A DNA stretch of 64,000 nucleotides from DATAEG01 sp036258135. Lineage in GTDB: Bacteria > Actinomycetota > Actinomycetes > Mycobacteriales > Jatrophihabitantaceae. The stretch is taken from assembly GCA_036258135.1 (NCBI GenBank), contig DATAEG010000003.1, forward strand, positions 1 to 64,000. The letters run 5' to 3'. Below are positions 28,143-37,552 of this stretch, piece by piece (positions within the stretch are counted from its first letter, which is position 1; each line of letters opens with the position of its first letter). The position numbers were made by a program, and so were the translations under genes. The notes below the pieces were generated by a model that worked only from the letters and a program-made list of their open reading frames with translations, was not told the DNA's origin and made no database searches.

Positions 28143-29777
28143 GTGGGTCGGCATAGGTCCAAGCGCAAGACGGGGCGCGTGCTGTGGATCGCCGCGGGGG
28201 CGGTCGTGGTGGCGGTGGCAGCCGGGGCCGTCGTCGTCACCGCCGGCCAGCTCAGCTCGGGAAAGTCACAAGGCGGCCACTCGTCGAGCACGTCGAGCGC
28301 CAGCACGAACTGCCGGCGTAGCGTCTCGGTAATCGTGGCCTCCAGCGTCCGGCCGGTGCTGGACAAGGTCGTCGGATCCCTCTCCGGCACGGCCAATTGT
28401 GTCGGCATGCAGGCCACCGTCGCCGACGGCAGCGACGCCGTCACCTTGGTCGAGAAGACCCGTCCGGACGTGTGGATCGCCGACGACACCAGCTGGGGCA
28501 ATCTCGTCCCGGCTGGCATCCTCCTGAAGGCTCCGCCGACGGTCATCGCCACCTCGCCGTTGTTCGCGGTGCTACCCCGCGGGGCGTCTCTGCCCGCCGG
28601 CGCGACCACCTGGGACGGTCTGAGCACGGCGCTGGCCAAGCGCACGGCGTTGCGGCTGACGCTCGCGGATCCCGCGGTGGCCGGCCCGAGCATGGTGGCT
28701 GCGGGCACGCTGACCGCTGCGGTCATCGAGAAGTCCGGGCCGCTGATCTCGGCGCTCAACCTGATGCGGGCCTGGCAGGGCGGCCACACCACGCCCGGGC
28801 CGGCTCCGGCCTGGCCGTCTACCGGTCAGGTGGGCCTGGTCACTGAGCAGCAGGTGATCCAGGCTGAGGCCGCGAAGCGGTATACCATCCGAGCGCTGGG
28901 CGGCCCGACGGCGCTGCAGCGGGTCAGCCTGAGCGAGTCGCAGGCGGCCGCTGCCGACCACACCCGGGCGAGGTCGGTGGCCCGGCTCAAAGCCGCGCTG
29001 ATGACGCCGACCGCGGTGAAAGCCTTCGAGGCGGCCGGCTTCCGTGGCCCCGGGGAGAAGGCCGAAGCTCCGGCGTCGTCGGACCTGCCCGCGGTCGCCC
29101 TTGCCTCGACGTACCCCACGACGCCGGAGCACTTCATGTACCACGTCCTCACCACGTGGCACCCGGACCGGCGCCGGGCCAATCTGCTCGTCGTGGTGGA
29201 CGTGTCGGGCTCCATGGCCGATCCGGCCCCGGGCACGAAGAAGTCGCTGATCTCTCTGGTCTCGCAGGGTGTCGAGCAGGTCCGCTCGCTCATGCCCGGC
29301 GACTCCCGGGTCGGCCTGTGGGAGTTCGGCTCCCAACTCGACGGGCAGCGCGACTATCGCGTTCTCGTCCCGGACCGGCCGCTCGATGCCGCGCAGCGGC
29401 ACCGCCTGACCGCTGCCGCGCACAAGCTGAAGGCACAGCAGACCGGCACCGGGCTCTACGACACCATCCTGGCCGCATATCGCGCCCAACTGGCCCACTT
29501 CTCCTCGGACATGCCGACCGAAGTGATGGTCTTCACCGACGGCCGCAACGAGGACGACCCGAATTCGATCTCGCTGGCCGCGCTGCGCAATGCCTTGGCC
29601 AACAGCGACCGGGCCAAGCACGTCCAGGTCGGGGTGCTCGGCTTCGGCAACCGCCTGCCCGTGGACGCGTTCAGCGCTGCCCTCGCACCGATCGAGGGCC
29701 AAATCGACACGATCGGCAGCGCCGACGAGGTGCTCGGCGCGTTCGTGCACGCTGTATCCGGCGGCCTGACGCACTGA
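28143..29777 (+). CDS. Membrane-anchored substrate-binding and VWA domain protein
   Basis: The 544-residue protein has an N-terminal signal-anchor helix (13-35), a Ser/Thr linker, a region about 60-300 resembling a periplasmic substrate-binding fold (SVIVASSVRPVL, DVWIADDTSWGNLV, and later LRLTLADPAVAGPSMVAAGTL), and a C-terminal von Willebrand A domain with the MIDAS motif DVSGSMAD at 353-360. It is probably outside the membrane, where VWA would bind a metal-dependent partner. Such fusions occur in actinobacteria without known function. GTG start; stands alone between tetR and uvrC. Confidence 0.8.
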   Translation: MGRHRSKRKTGRVLWIAAGAVVVAVAAGAVVVTAGQLSSGKSQGGHSSSTSSASTNCRRSVSVIVASSVRPVLDKVVGSLSGTANCVGMQATVADGSDAVTLVEKTRPDVWIADDTSWGNLVPAGILLKAPPTVIATSPLFAVLPRGASLPAGATTWDGLSTALAKRTALRLTLADPAVAGPSMVAAGTLTAAVIEKSGPLISALNLMRAWQGGHTTPGPAPAWPSTGQVGLVTEQQVIQAEAAKRYTIRALGGPTALQRVSLSESQAAAADHTRARSVARLKAALMTPTAVKAFEAAGFRGPGEKAEAPASSDLPAVALASTYPTTPEHFMYHVLTTWHPDRRRANLLVVVDVSGSMADPAPGTKKSLISLVSQGVEQVRSLMPGDSRVGLWEFGSQLDGQRDYRVLVPDRPLDAAQRHRLTAAAHKLKAQQTGTGLYDTILAAYRAQLAHFSSDMPTEVMVFTDGRNEDDPNSISLAALRNALANSDRAKHVQVGVLGFGNRLPVDAFSAALAPIEGQIDTIGSADEVLGAFVHAVSGGLTH

Positions 29778-29781
29778 CGAC

Positions 29782-29804
29782 CCGTCGGCGGGCGGCGCTA
29801 CTGT
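29782..29804 (+). promoter_or_regulatory. Candidate uvrC promoter, leaderless, weak damage-type element
   Basis: TACTGT is followed by 7 nt and then the uvrC GTG. Eight bases before it stands CCGTCGGCG, which matches the RecA-NDp consensus at 6 of 9 positions. The -10 and leaderless start look good; the regulatory half is uncertain. Confidence 0.45.
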
Positions 29805-29811
29805 CGGAAGG

Positions 29812-31734
29812 GTGCCCGATCCATCGACCTACCGGCCTGCTCCGGGCACGATTCCGGTCGACCCGGGGGTATACCGATTCCGCGACGAACGTGACCGCGT
29901 CGTCTACGTCGGCAAGGCGAAGAACCTACGTTCCCGGCTGAACAGCTACTTCGCCGACATCAGTGCCCTGCACCCGCGCACCCGCCAGATGGTCCTGAGC
30001 GCGGCGCGCGTCGAATGGACGGTGGTGACCACCGAGGTCGAGGCGTTGCAGCTTGAGTACAACTGGATCAAGGAGTTCGACCCGCGGTTCAACGTCCGCT
30101 ATCGCGACGACAAGTCCTATCCATGGCTTGCGGTGACGCTCAACGAGGAGTTCCCGCGGCTTCAGGTCATGCGCGGAGCCAAGAAGCGGGGGGTGCGGTA
30201 CTTCGGGCCGTACTCGCACGCCTGGGCCATCCGCGAGACCCTCGACCTGCTGCTCCGCGTGTTCCCAGCCCGCACCTGCTCAGCGGGCGTCTTCAAGCGG
30301 GCCGGTCAGATTGGCCGGCCCTGCCTGCTCGGCTACATCGGCAAGTGCTCCGCACCGTGCGTCGGACGGGTCAGCGCGGAGGAACACCGTCAGATCGTCG
30401 ACGACTTCTGCGACTTCATGGCCGGCCAGACCGACACGATGATGCGGCGGCTGGAGAAGCAGATGGCCGTGGCCGCCGCCGATCTCGATTTCGAGCAAGC
30501 CGCCCGGCTGCGCGACGACCTGACTGCGTTGCGCCGCGCGATGGAAAAGCAGGCGGTGGTGTTCGGAGACGGCACGGACGCAGACGTGGTCGCATTTGCA
30601 CAGGACGAGCTGGAGGCCGCGGTCCAGGTGTTCCACGTGCGGGGCGGCCGAGTGCGCGGCCAGCGCGGTTGGACGATCGACAAGGTCGAGCAGATCGGCA
30701 CCGCGGAGCTGGTGGAGCAGTTCGCCACCCAGATCTACGGCGACGCCGACGCCACCGCCATCCCGCGCGAGCTCCTCGTCCCAGAGCTCCCCGAGGACGT
30801 CGACGCCCTCGCCGAATGGCTCAGCGCGCGGCGCGGGGCGCGGGTCCGGCTGCGGGTACCGCAGCGCGGCGACAAACGCGCGCTGCTGGAGACGGTTGGG
30901 CGCAATGCGGCGCAAGCCCTCACGCAGCACAAGCTCAAGCGGGCCAGCGACCTCAGCGCCCGCTCCCAGGCGCTGGCCGAGATCCAGGAGGCGCTGCACC
31001 TCGACGACGCCCCGTTGCGCATCGAGTGCTTCGACATCAGCCACATTCAGGGCACCGACGTGGTGGCCAGCATGGTGGTCTTCGAGGACGGCCTGGCCCG
31101 GCGCAGTGAGTACCGCCGTTTCGCCATGCGCGAGACGGGCGGTGACACCGACTGGATCGCCGAGGCGGTGCGGCGTCGGTTCGCACGTTACCTGGAGAGC
31201 CAGGCGCAGATCGCGGCCGACCAGGTCGTCGAAGGACGGCCCGCCAAGTTCGCCTACCCGCCCAACCTGGTGGTCGTTGACGGCGGCGGCCCGCAGGCTA
31301 ACGCCGCGCAGACCGTGCTCGACGAGCTCGGCATCACCGACGTCTCCGTGGTGGGTCTGGCCAAGCGGCTCGAAGAGGTCTGGCTGCCGCACGAGCCGTA
31401 CCCGGTGATCCTGCCCCGGACCTCGGAAGGGCTGTATCTGCTCCAGCGGGTCCGTGACGAGGCGCACCGCTTCGCCATCACCTACCACCGGCAGAAGCGG
31501 TCCAAGTCGATGATCGCGTCGGTCCTCGACGGGGTGCCCGGGCTGGGGGAGACGCGCCGCAAGGCGCTGATGACGCACTTCGGCTCGTTGAAACGGCTGC
31601 GCCAGGCCGACGTCGTCGACGTCACGGCGGTGTCCGGGATCGGGCCGCAGACCGCGGCCGCGATCGTCGAAGCGGTGCATCGCGACGACGGCCCGGTGGC
31701 GGTCAACACGGCCACCGGCGAAGTCCTCAGCTAG
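29812..31734 (+). CDS. uvrC: UvrABC excinuclease subunit C
   Basis: The 640-residue nuclease makes both cuts in nucleotide excision repair. The GIY-YIG domain starts PGVYRFRDERDRVVYVGKAKNLRSRL (about 14-42), a UVR domain with LDFEQAARLRDDLTAL binds UvrB, and the central-to-C-terminal RNase H-like nuclease includes IECFDISHIQGTDVVASMVVFEDG and VVDGGGPQ. Two helix-hairpin-helix motifs (LDGVPGLGETRRKALMTHFGS and VSGIGPQTAAAIVEAV) end the protein. GTG start, probably leaderless. Confidence 0.95.
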   Translation: MPDPSTYRPAPGTIPVDPGVYRFRDERDRVVYVGKAKNLRSRLNSYFADISALHPRTRQMVLSAARVEWTVVTTEVEALQLEYNWIKEFDPRFNVRYRDDKSYPWLAVTLNEEFPRLQVMRGAKKRGVRYFGPYSHAWAIRETLDLLLRVFPARTCSAGVFKRAGQIGRPCLLGYIGKCSAPCVGRVSAEEHRQIVDDFCDFMAGQTDTMMRRLEKQMAVAAADLDFEQAARLRDDLTALRRAMEKQAVVFGDGTDADVVAFAQDELEAAVQVFHVRGGRVRGQRGWTIDKVEQIGTAELVEQFATQIYGDADATAIPRELLVPELPEDVDALAEWLSARRGARVRLRVPQRGDKRALLETVGRNAAQALTQHKLKRASDLSARSQALAEIQEALHLDDAPLRIECFDISHIQGTDVVASMVVFEDGLARRSEYRRFAMRETGGDTDWIAEAVRRRFARYLESQAQIAADQVVEGRPAKFAYPPNLVVVDGGGPQANAAQTVLDELGITDVSVVGLAKRLEEVWLPHEPYPVILPRTSEGLYLLQRVRDEAHRFAITYHRQKRSKSMIASVLDGVPGLGETRRKALMTHFGSLKRLRQADVVDVTAVSGIGPQTAAAIVEAVHRDDGPVAVNTATGEVLS

Positions 31735-31780
31735 CGGCGCGCGCTGCATCGCTCCCCCGCGTTGTGCTGGAATTGGCGAC

Positions 31781-32695
31781 GTGACGATGGCAGCGGCGCC
31801 CGAGGAACGTCCTGAGCGGCTGGGTCGCGGTGGCCTCGACATCGTCGTGGTGACGGGGCTCTCCGGAGCCGGTCGGAGCACGGCGGCCAAGTGCCTCGAG
31901 GACCTCGGCTACTTCGTCGTCGACAACCTCCCGCCCGAGCTGCTGGCCACCATGGTCGATCTGGGCAGCCGCAGCCAGGGCGCGGTCACCCGCATCGCCG
32001 CGGTAATGGACGTGCGCAGCCGGGCGTTCAGCTCGGACCTGCGCGGCGTCATCGACGATCTCGACACGGCCGGATTGGCGCCGCGGGTGCTGTTCCTCGA
32101 AGCCAGTGACGGTGAGCTGGTGCGCCGGTTCGAGAGCGTGCGGCGCGAGCACCCGCTCCAGGGCGGTGGCCGGCTCACCGACGGGATTGCCGCCGAGCGA
32201 CGTCTGCTGGAACCGCTGCGGGATGCCGCCGATCTGGTGGTCGACACGACCGGGCGTTCGGTGCACCAGTTGCGCCGGATGATCGAGACGAGCTTCGTCG
32301 CCGAGCGCACCGACCGGCCACCGTTGCGGGCCACCCTCGTGTCGTTCGGGTTCAAGTACGGCCTGCCGGTAGACGCCGACCTCGTCGTGGATGTGCGGTT
32401 CCTGCCGAACCCGTTCTGGATCCCCGAACTGCGTGACCTGACCGGTCAGGACCACGCAGTGCGCGACTACGTCCTTGGGCAGAACGGGGCCGGCACGTTC
32501 CTGGACCAGTACACCGCGTTGCTGGAGACCATCGGCGCCGGCTACAAGCGGGAGGGCAAGCACTTCCTGACGTTGGCCGTGGGATGCACCGGTGGTAAGC
32601 ACAGATCCGTGACCATCGCCGAGGAGCTGTCGCGGCGGCTCAACGCGATGGACGTCCGGACCACTGTCGTGCACCGCGACCTCGGCCGTGAGTAG
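31781..32695 (+). CDS. rapZ: RNase adapter protein RapZ / nucleotide-binding protein YvcJ
   Basis: The 304-residue protein has an N-terminal P-loop VVTGLSGAGRST (about 25-36) and DLGYFVVDNLPPELL, both diagnostic, plus the C-terminal GCTGGKHRSVTIAEEL motif near 270. In proteobacteria RapZ controls GlmS through small RNAs; in Gram-positives it binds nucleotides and its role is less clear. Overlap-free operon rapZ-yvcK-whiA, conserved in Gram-positive bacteria, follows uvrC. Start GTG; the internal ATG two codons on is an alternative. Confidence 0.93.
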   Translation: MTMAAAPEERPERLGRGGLDIVVVTGLSGAGRSTAAKCLEDLGYFVVDNLPPELLATMVDLGSRSQGAVTRIAAVMDVRSRAFSSDLRGVIDDLDTAGLAPRVLFLEASDGELVRRFESVRREHPLQGGGRLTDGIAAERRLLEPLRDAADLVVDTTGRSVHQLRRMIETSFVAERTDRPPLRATLVSFGFKYGLPVDADLVVDVRFLPNPFWIPELRDLTGQDHAVRDYVLGQNGAGTFLDQYTALLETIGAGYKREGKHFLTLAVGCTGGKHRSVTIAEELSRRLNAMDVRTTVVHRDLGRE

Positions 32696-32704
32696 CGGGG
32701 CCGA

Positions 32705-33709
32705 ATGAGCCAGCCACCGCGGATCGTCGCGCTGGGCGGTGGGCATGGGCTGTTCGCCTCGCTGTCGGCGCTGCGCCGGCTGACCACCGCACTGACCGCT
32801 GTCGTGACGGTGGCCGACGATGGGGGCTCCTCCGGCCGCATCCGACGGGAGCTGGGCGTGTTGCCGCCGGGCGACCTGCGGATGGCACTCGTCGCGCTCG
32901 CGGCCGAGCCGGACGGCGCCGGCCCGGGCTGGCATCCGGAGTGGCCAGAACTGTTGCAGCATCGCTTCGGCGGGTCGGGCGCACTGGCCGGCCACCCCGT
33001 CGGCAACCTGCTGCTCACCGGGCTGCTGGAGGAGCACGCCGACCCGGTGGCGGCCCTGGACGCCGCCGGCTCGATGATCGGCGCGGTCGGACGGGTACTG
33101 CCGATGAGCGCGTGGCCGCTCGACCTAGTCGCCGACGTCGCCACCTTCGATCGCGACGACCCGGTGCGGGTGCGACGCATCCGCGGCCAGTCCGCGATAG
33201 CCGCCACGCCCGGCCACGTGCGCGATATCCGGCTCATCCCGGCGGACGCACCAGCCTGCGCGGCGGCTGTCGAGGCGGTCGAGACCGCGGATGCCATCGT
33301 CCTGGGCCCGGGCTCGTGGTTCACGAGCGTGATCCCGCACCTGCTCCTGCCGGGCTTGGCGGCCGCGCTCACCGGATCGGCGGCCCGCGTGATCGTCACA
33401 CTGAACCTCGTCCCGCAGCCCGGCGAGACCGAGGGTTTCTCGGCCACCGAGTATCTGAGCGCGCTCGAGCGTTACGCGCCCGCACTGCACGTCGACGCCG
33501 TCGTGGCCGACACCGATTCGGTCCCCGACGAGGCCGAACTGGCAGCGTACTGCGGGTGGCGGCAGGCCGATCTCGTGCTGGCCCGGGTGTCCGGCGACGA
33601 CGCGTGGGACCGCCACGATCCAGCCCGGCTGGCCACCGCGCTGAGGACGGCGCTGGGCCGCGTCCTCGACCCGGGACGTGCGCCCCGAGCTGAACGCGAT
33701 GGGGCATGA
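32705..33709 (+). CDS. yvcK: YvcK/GlmR family protein (CofD-like)
   Basis: The 334-residue Rossmann-type protein has IVALGGGHGLFASLSALRRLTTALTAVVTVADDGGSSGRIRRELG near 7-50, the UDP-sugar/phosphate-binding segment of the YvcK group. VGNLLLTGLLEE and VLGPGSWFTSVIPHLL follow. YvcK binds UDP-GlcNAc and balances carbon flow into cell-wall precursors. It lies 9 bases after rapZ. Confidence 0.93.
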   Translation: MSQPPRIVALGGGHGLFASLSALRRLTTALTAVVTVADDGGSSGRIRRELGVLPPGDLRMALVALAAEPDGAGPGWHPEWPELLQHRFGGSGALAGHPVGNLLLTGLLEEHADPVAALDAAGSMIGAVGRVLPMSAWPLDLVADVATFDRDDPVRVRRIRGQSAIAATPGHVRDIRLIPADAPACAAAVEAVETADAIVLGPGSWFTSVIPHLLLPGLAAALTGSAARVIVTLNLVPQPGETEGFSATEYLSALERYAPALHVDAVVADTDSVPDEAELAAYCGWRQADLVLARVSGDDAWDRHDPARLATALRTALGRVLDPGRAPRAERDGA

Positions 33710-33759
33710 TGCACTCAGTTCTGGGCGAGTCGACGACGGCAAGCGTGGGGAGATCGGCC

Positions 33760-34737
33760 GTGGCTATGACGGCGGCGGTGAAGGACGAGTTGAGCCGGGT
33801 CACCGTGACCCGCAACTCGGCCCGCCGCGCCGAGATCGCCACCATGCTGCGCTTCGCCGGCGCTCTGCATCTCATCGGCGGGCACATCGTCATCGAGGCC
33901 GAGCTGGACACCGGCGCGGCGGCCCGACGACTGCGCCGGGAGATCGCCGAGGTGTTCGGGCACGGCTCCGAGGTGCAGATGGTGGCCGCCGGCGGCCTGC
34001 GTAAGACGAGCCGCTACCTCGTCCGCGTGGTCAAGGACGGCGAGGGGCTGGCCCGTCAAGCCGGGCTGGTCGACCTGCGCGGCCGCCCGGTCCGCGGCCT
34101 GCCGCAGCACGTCGTGGCTGGCGGTGTGGCCGACGCCGAGGCCGCGTGGCGCGGTGCGTTTCTGGCGCACGGTTCGCTGACCGAGCCGGGACGCGCCGGC
34201 GCTTTGGAGATCACCTGTCCGTCCAACGAGGCCGCTCTGGCGCTAGTCGGGACCGGGCGTCGGCTGGGGATCTCGGCGAAGGCGCGCGAGGTGCGCGGCG
34301 CCGACCGGGTGGTGGTCCGGGACGGTGACGCCATCGGTGCGTTGCTCACCCGGCTGGGCGCGCACGAGAGCGTCCTGGCCTGGGAGGAGCGGCGGCTGCG
34401 CCGCGAGGTGCGCGCCACCGCCAACCGGCTGGCCAACTTCGACGACGCCAACCTGCGCCGCTCGGCTCGAGCCGCGGTGGCCGCGGGCGCCCGGGTGGAA
34501 CGCGCCATGGAGATCCTCGGCGACGACATCCCCGAGCATCTGCTCCAGGCCGGTCAGCTTCGCCTCGAGCACAAGCAAGCCTCGCTCGAGGAACTGGGTT
34601 CATTGTCTGACCCGCCGATGACCAAGGACGCGGTGGCTGGCCGGATCCGCCGTCTGCTGGCCATGGCCGACAAGAAGGCCGCCGACTGCGGCATTCCCAA
34701 CACGGAGGCAGCGGTCACTCCGGAGATGCTCGGCTGA
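33760..34737 (+). CDS. whiA: Sporulation-type transcription factor WhiA
   Basis: The 325-residue protein begins MAMTAAVKDELSRV, has a LAGLIDADG-endonuclease-like N-terminal part (RRAEIATMLRFAGALHLIGGHIVIE... and later AAWRGAFLAHGSLTEP) and a C-terminal helix-turn-helix region (HLLQAGQLRLEHKQASLEELGSLSDPPMTKDAVAGRIRRLL). It controls cell-division and sporulation genes in streptomycetes and is general in Gram-positives. The GTG is chosen because GGGGAGA stands six bases before it and the family starts here; the frame is open 18 codons further, overlapping yvcK. Confidence 0.94.
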   Translation: MAMTAAVKDELSRVTVTRNSARRAEIATMLRFAGALHLIGGHIVIEAELDTGAAARRLRREIAEVFGHGSEVQMVAAGGLRKTSRYLVRVVKDGEGLARQAGLVDLRGRPVRGLPQHVVAGGVADAEAAWRGAFLAHGSLTEPGRAGALEITCPSNEAALALVGTGRRLGISAKAREVRGADRVVVRDGDAIGALLTRLGAHESVLAWEERRLRREVRATANRLANFDDANLRRSARAAVAAGARVERAMEILGDDIPEHLLQAGQLRLEHKQASLEELGSLSDPPMTKDAVAGRIRRLLAMADKKAADCGIPNTEAAVTPEMLG

Positions 34738-34807
34738 GGCGCTGTCGACACGGCGAGGTGGCCTGGCGACGACGAGAAAACTGCGACGTGGCGTCCGGAG
34801 GAAGGTT

Positions 34808-35746
34808 ATGACCGAGTCGACTGAGCCATCCTCGTCCGAGGAGGTCCCGGAGAACCCACCATCCGGTCGGCTTGGCGAGTGGAAGGTCCGGGCTGAGCGA
34901 TACCGATCCGAACTGGAGGGCCGGCCGCGCGTCGGCTTCCTGCTCCGCTCCATTCGCCGGTTCAACCAGATAGAGGGCAAACACCTGTCGCTGGTGATTG
35001 CGATGAACATGTTCGTCGCCATCATTCCGCTGTTCATCGTCGGCTACGCGATACTCGTGGCGTTCAACCCAGACCGCAGCTTCGGCTCCTTCGTCGTCAA
35101 CGCTTTCCACCTCACCGGAAGCACCGCGGACACCGTCGAGGAGACCTTCAGCAACGCGCGTTCGGGCCGGAGCACCGCGTTGAGCATCAGCGTGATCTCA
35201 TTGCTGATCACCGGGTTGGACGTGAGCGCGACGGTGCAGCTGGCCTATGCCCGGGCCTTCGGCGTGGCCCCGCTGGCCGGCCTGCGCAAATACCTTCGTG
35301 GCGGAGCCTGGCTGCTCATTTTGATGACGGTCACGGCGATCGGCCTGGCCCTTCGTGCCACCGTCGCGGAGCGGTCCCACTGGGTCCTCGTGCTGGCAAT
35401 ACCGCTGTATCTGTCAGTTCAGTTCGGCTTCTATCTGGTGACGCCGCGTTTGCTGCTCGATCTTCCCTTCGCTTGGCGCAATCTCCTGCCCGGTGCGGCA
35501 GTCAGCACAGGTGCCGCGATCCTGGTCAGCGCCTTTTCGTCGTTCCAGTTGCACCGCTGGCTCAGCGGATACGGCCACGCATACGGCAGTTTCGGGATCG
35601 CCCTGTCGATCATCGCCTATGTCGGCCTCATCGCATTGTTCTGGGTGTGGATCGCCGCTGTGATGGGCACGTACTGGGAGAGCAAGGCAGGATCGGCCGC
35701 GGTGGCCGCGATGCAGGAGATGTCCGCCGAGAACGCCCGGTCCTGA
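34808..35746 (+). CDS. YihY/BrkB-family inner membrane protein
   Basis: The 312-residue protein has a charged N-terminus, then about six hydrophobic helices: SLVIAMNMFVAIIPLFIVGYAILV, ALSISVISLLITGLDVSATVQLAYARAF, a helix near WLLILMTVTAIGLALRA, YLSVQFGFYLVTPRLLLDLPFAWRNLLPGAAV and a terminal IALSIIAYVGLIALFWVWIAAVMGTYWE. The YihY/BrkB fold is clear; function is not known. GAGGAAGG lies in front of the ATG. Confidence 0.8.
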   Translation: MTESTEPSSSEEVPENPPSGRLGEWKVRAERYRSELEGRPRVGFLLRSIRRFNQIEGKHLSLVIAMNMFVAIIPLFIVGYAILVAFNPDRSFGSFVVNAFHLTGSTADTVEETFSNARSGRSTALSISVISLLITGLDVSATVQLAYARAFGVAPLAGLRKYLRGGAWLLILMTVTAIGLALRATVAERSHWVLVLAIPLYLSVQFGFYLVTPRLLLDLPFAWRNLLPGAAVSTGAAILVSAFSSFQLHRWLSGYGHAYGSFGIALSIIAYVGLIALFWVWIAAVMGTYWESKAGSAAVAAMQEMSAENARS

Positions 35747-35759
35747 CCGCACCGCCTTC

Positions 35760-35802
35760 TGCACCATATACTGATGCAGACGGCGGTGTAACATGTGGTG
35801 CA
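35760..35802 (+). promoter_or_regulatory. Operator/promoter of the MazEF-like pair
   Basis: TGCACCATAT and its near-perfect inverted copy ATGTGGTGCA are 33 bp apart centre-to-centre and surround the -10 hexamer TAACAT (35789-35794), which ends 7 nt before the antitoxin ATG. The right arm overlaps the start codon. This is the expected shape for autorepression by a toxin-antitoxin complex and gives a leaderless mRNA. Confidence 0.6.
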
Positions 35803-36116
35803 TGAACAAGCGCCTCAGCGTCACGTTGGAACCCGCGGACGTGCGGGCATTGGACTCGGTGTCCGACCCGGCCTCGCCCGAGCGGCGTGCTCTCGCGGAT
35901 TGGGCACGCGGTCGCGGCGTGGAATTTCCCGACTCGGCTTCGGAGGCTGCGCTTCTGCGCCTACTGGTCCGGGTGGGCGCGGATCACCTGCGGGCGTCCG
36001 CGCTGGATCTGGGCTACGCGCGTCTCGCGGTCGAGCTTGGGGCCGACGCCGCCGACGATTCCAGGCGGGCTCGGGATCGGTACGTGGATCGCACCGAGCG
36101 TCCGTTCGCCGGATGA
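35802..36116 (+). CDS. MazE-like antitoxin
   Basis: The 104-residue acidic-ended protein starts MNKRLSVTLEPADVRAL, which looks like a ribbon-helix-helix strand-helix, followed by helical segments rich in Ala/Arg (SASEAALLRLLVRVGADHLR). No close family name comes to mind, but its position before a PemK/MazF toxin with an ATGA overlap and the inverted repeat at its promoter fit an antitoxin. A frame opens nine bases earlier, but the chosen ATG agrees with the leaderless -10. Confidence 0.75.
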   Translation: MNKRLSVTLEPADVRALDSVSDPASPERRALADWARGRGVEFPDSASEAALLRLLVRVGADHLRASALDLGYARLAVELGADAADDSRRARDRYVDRTERPFAG

Positions 36117-36424
36117 CCGCGCTCCGTGGACAGGTCTTCCGCGTCGACCTCGGCTACGGGGCAAAACCGTGGCTGATCGTTAGCAACAACTCGAGGAATC
36201 GAAACCTGGAGTCCGTCCTAGCGGTGCGCATCAGCACCACCGGCAAGCATGCCCACCATCCGACAGTCATCGCGCTGACCCACGCCGATCCGCTGACCGG
36301 GTTCGTGCTGTGTGACGATCTCGTCCAGATATACCGCGACGAGCTGACCGCACCGCTGGGCACGTTGGCGCCCGCCACATTGGCGGCGGTGTCGGACGGC
36401 TTACGCGCCGCCCTCTCTCTGTAG
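36113..36424 (+). CDS. MazF/PemK-family toxin (mRNA interferase)
   Basis: The 103-residue protein has the PemK fold signature: RGQVFRVDLGYGAKPWLIVSNNSRNRNLESVLAVRIS at 5-41, a central THADPLTGFVLCDDLVQI and the end LAAVSDGLRAALSL. MazF-type enzymes cut mRNA at short motifs, and the antitoxin translated just before it would block this. Its ATG overlaps the antitoxin stop by four bases. Target motif cannot be predicted. Confidence 0.88.
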   Translation: MTALRGQVFRVDLGYGAKPWLIVSNNSRNRNLESVLAVRISTTGKHAHHPTVIALTHADPLTGFVLCDDLVQIYRDELTAPLGTLAPATLAAVSDGLRAALSL

Positions 36425-36543
36425 GCCGCAAGCCCGCCAAGACGGATTCGGATCGCGGCCGGGGTCCCCGCTAGGCTCGATGGGGTCGCCGGCGCTGCGG
36501 GCGGCGGCTGGCAAGTGCGATTGACGTGATGGGAGCCCTGTTC

Positions 36544-37548
<1,005 letters not shown>

Positions 37549-37552
37549 CACG

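Noticed and set aside
33706..33759. Earlier ATG for whiA overlapping the yvcK stop
   Set aside because: WhiA proteins normally begin at MAMTAAVKDEL, and a good ribosome binding site precedes the later GTG. The overlap is suggestive but weaker.
36526..36543. Earlier GTG start for gap
   Set aside because: Would place the GGGAG ribosome binding site inside the gene and adds residues not usual for GapA.
36425..36543. tRNA or small RNA gene before gap
   Set aside because: No cloverleaf or conserved TPsiC arm (GGTTCGA) could be found; only a promoter-like TAGGCT.
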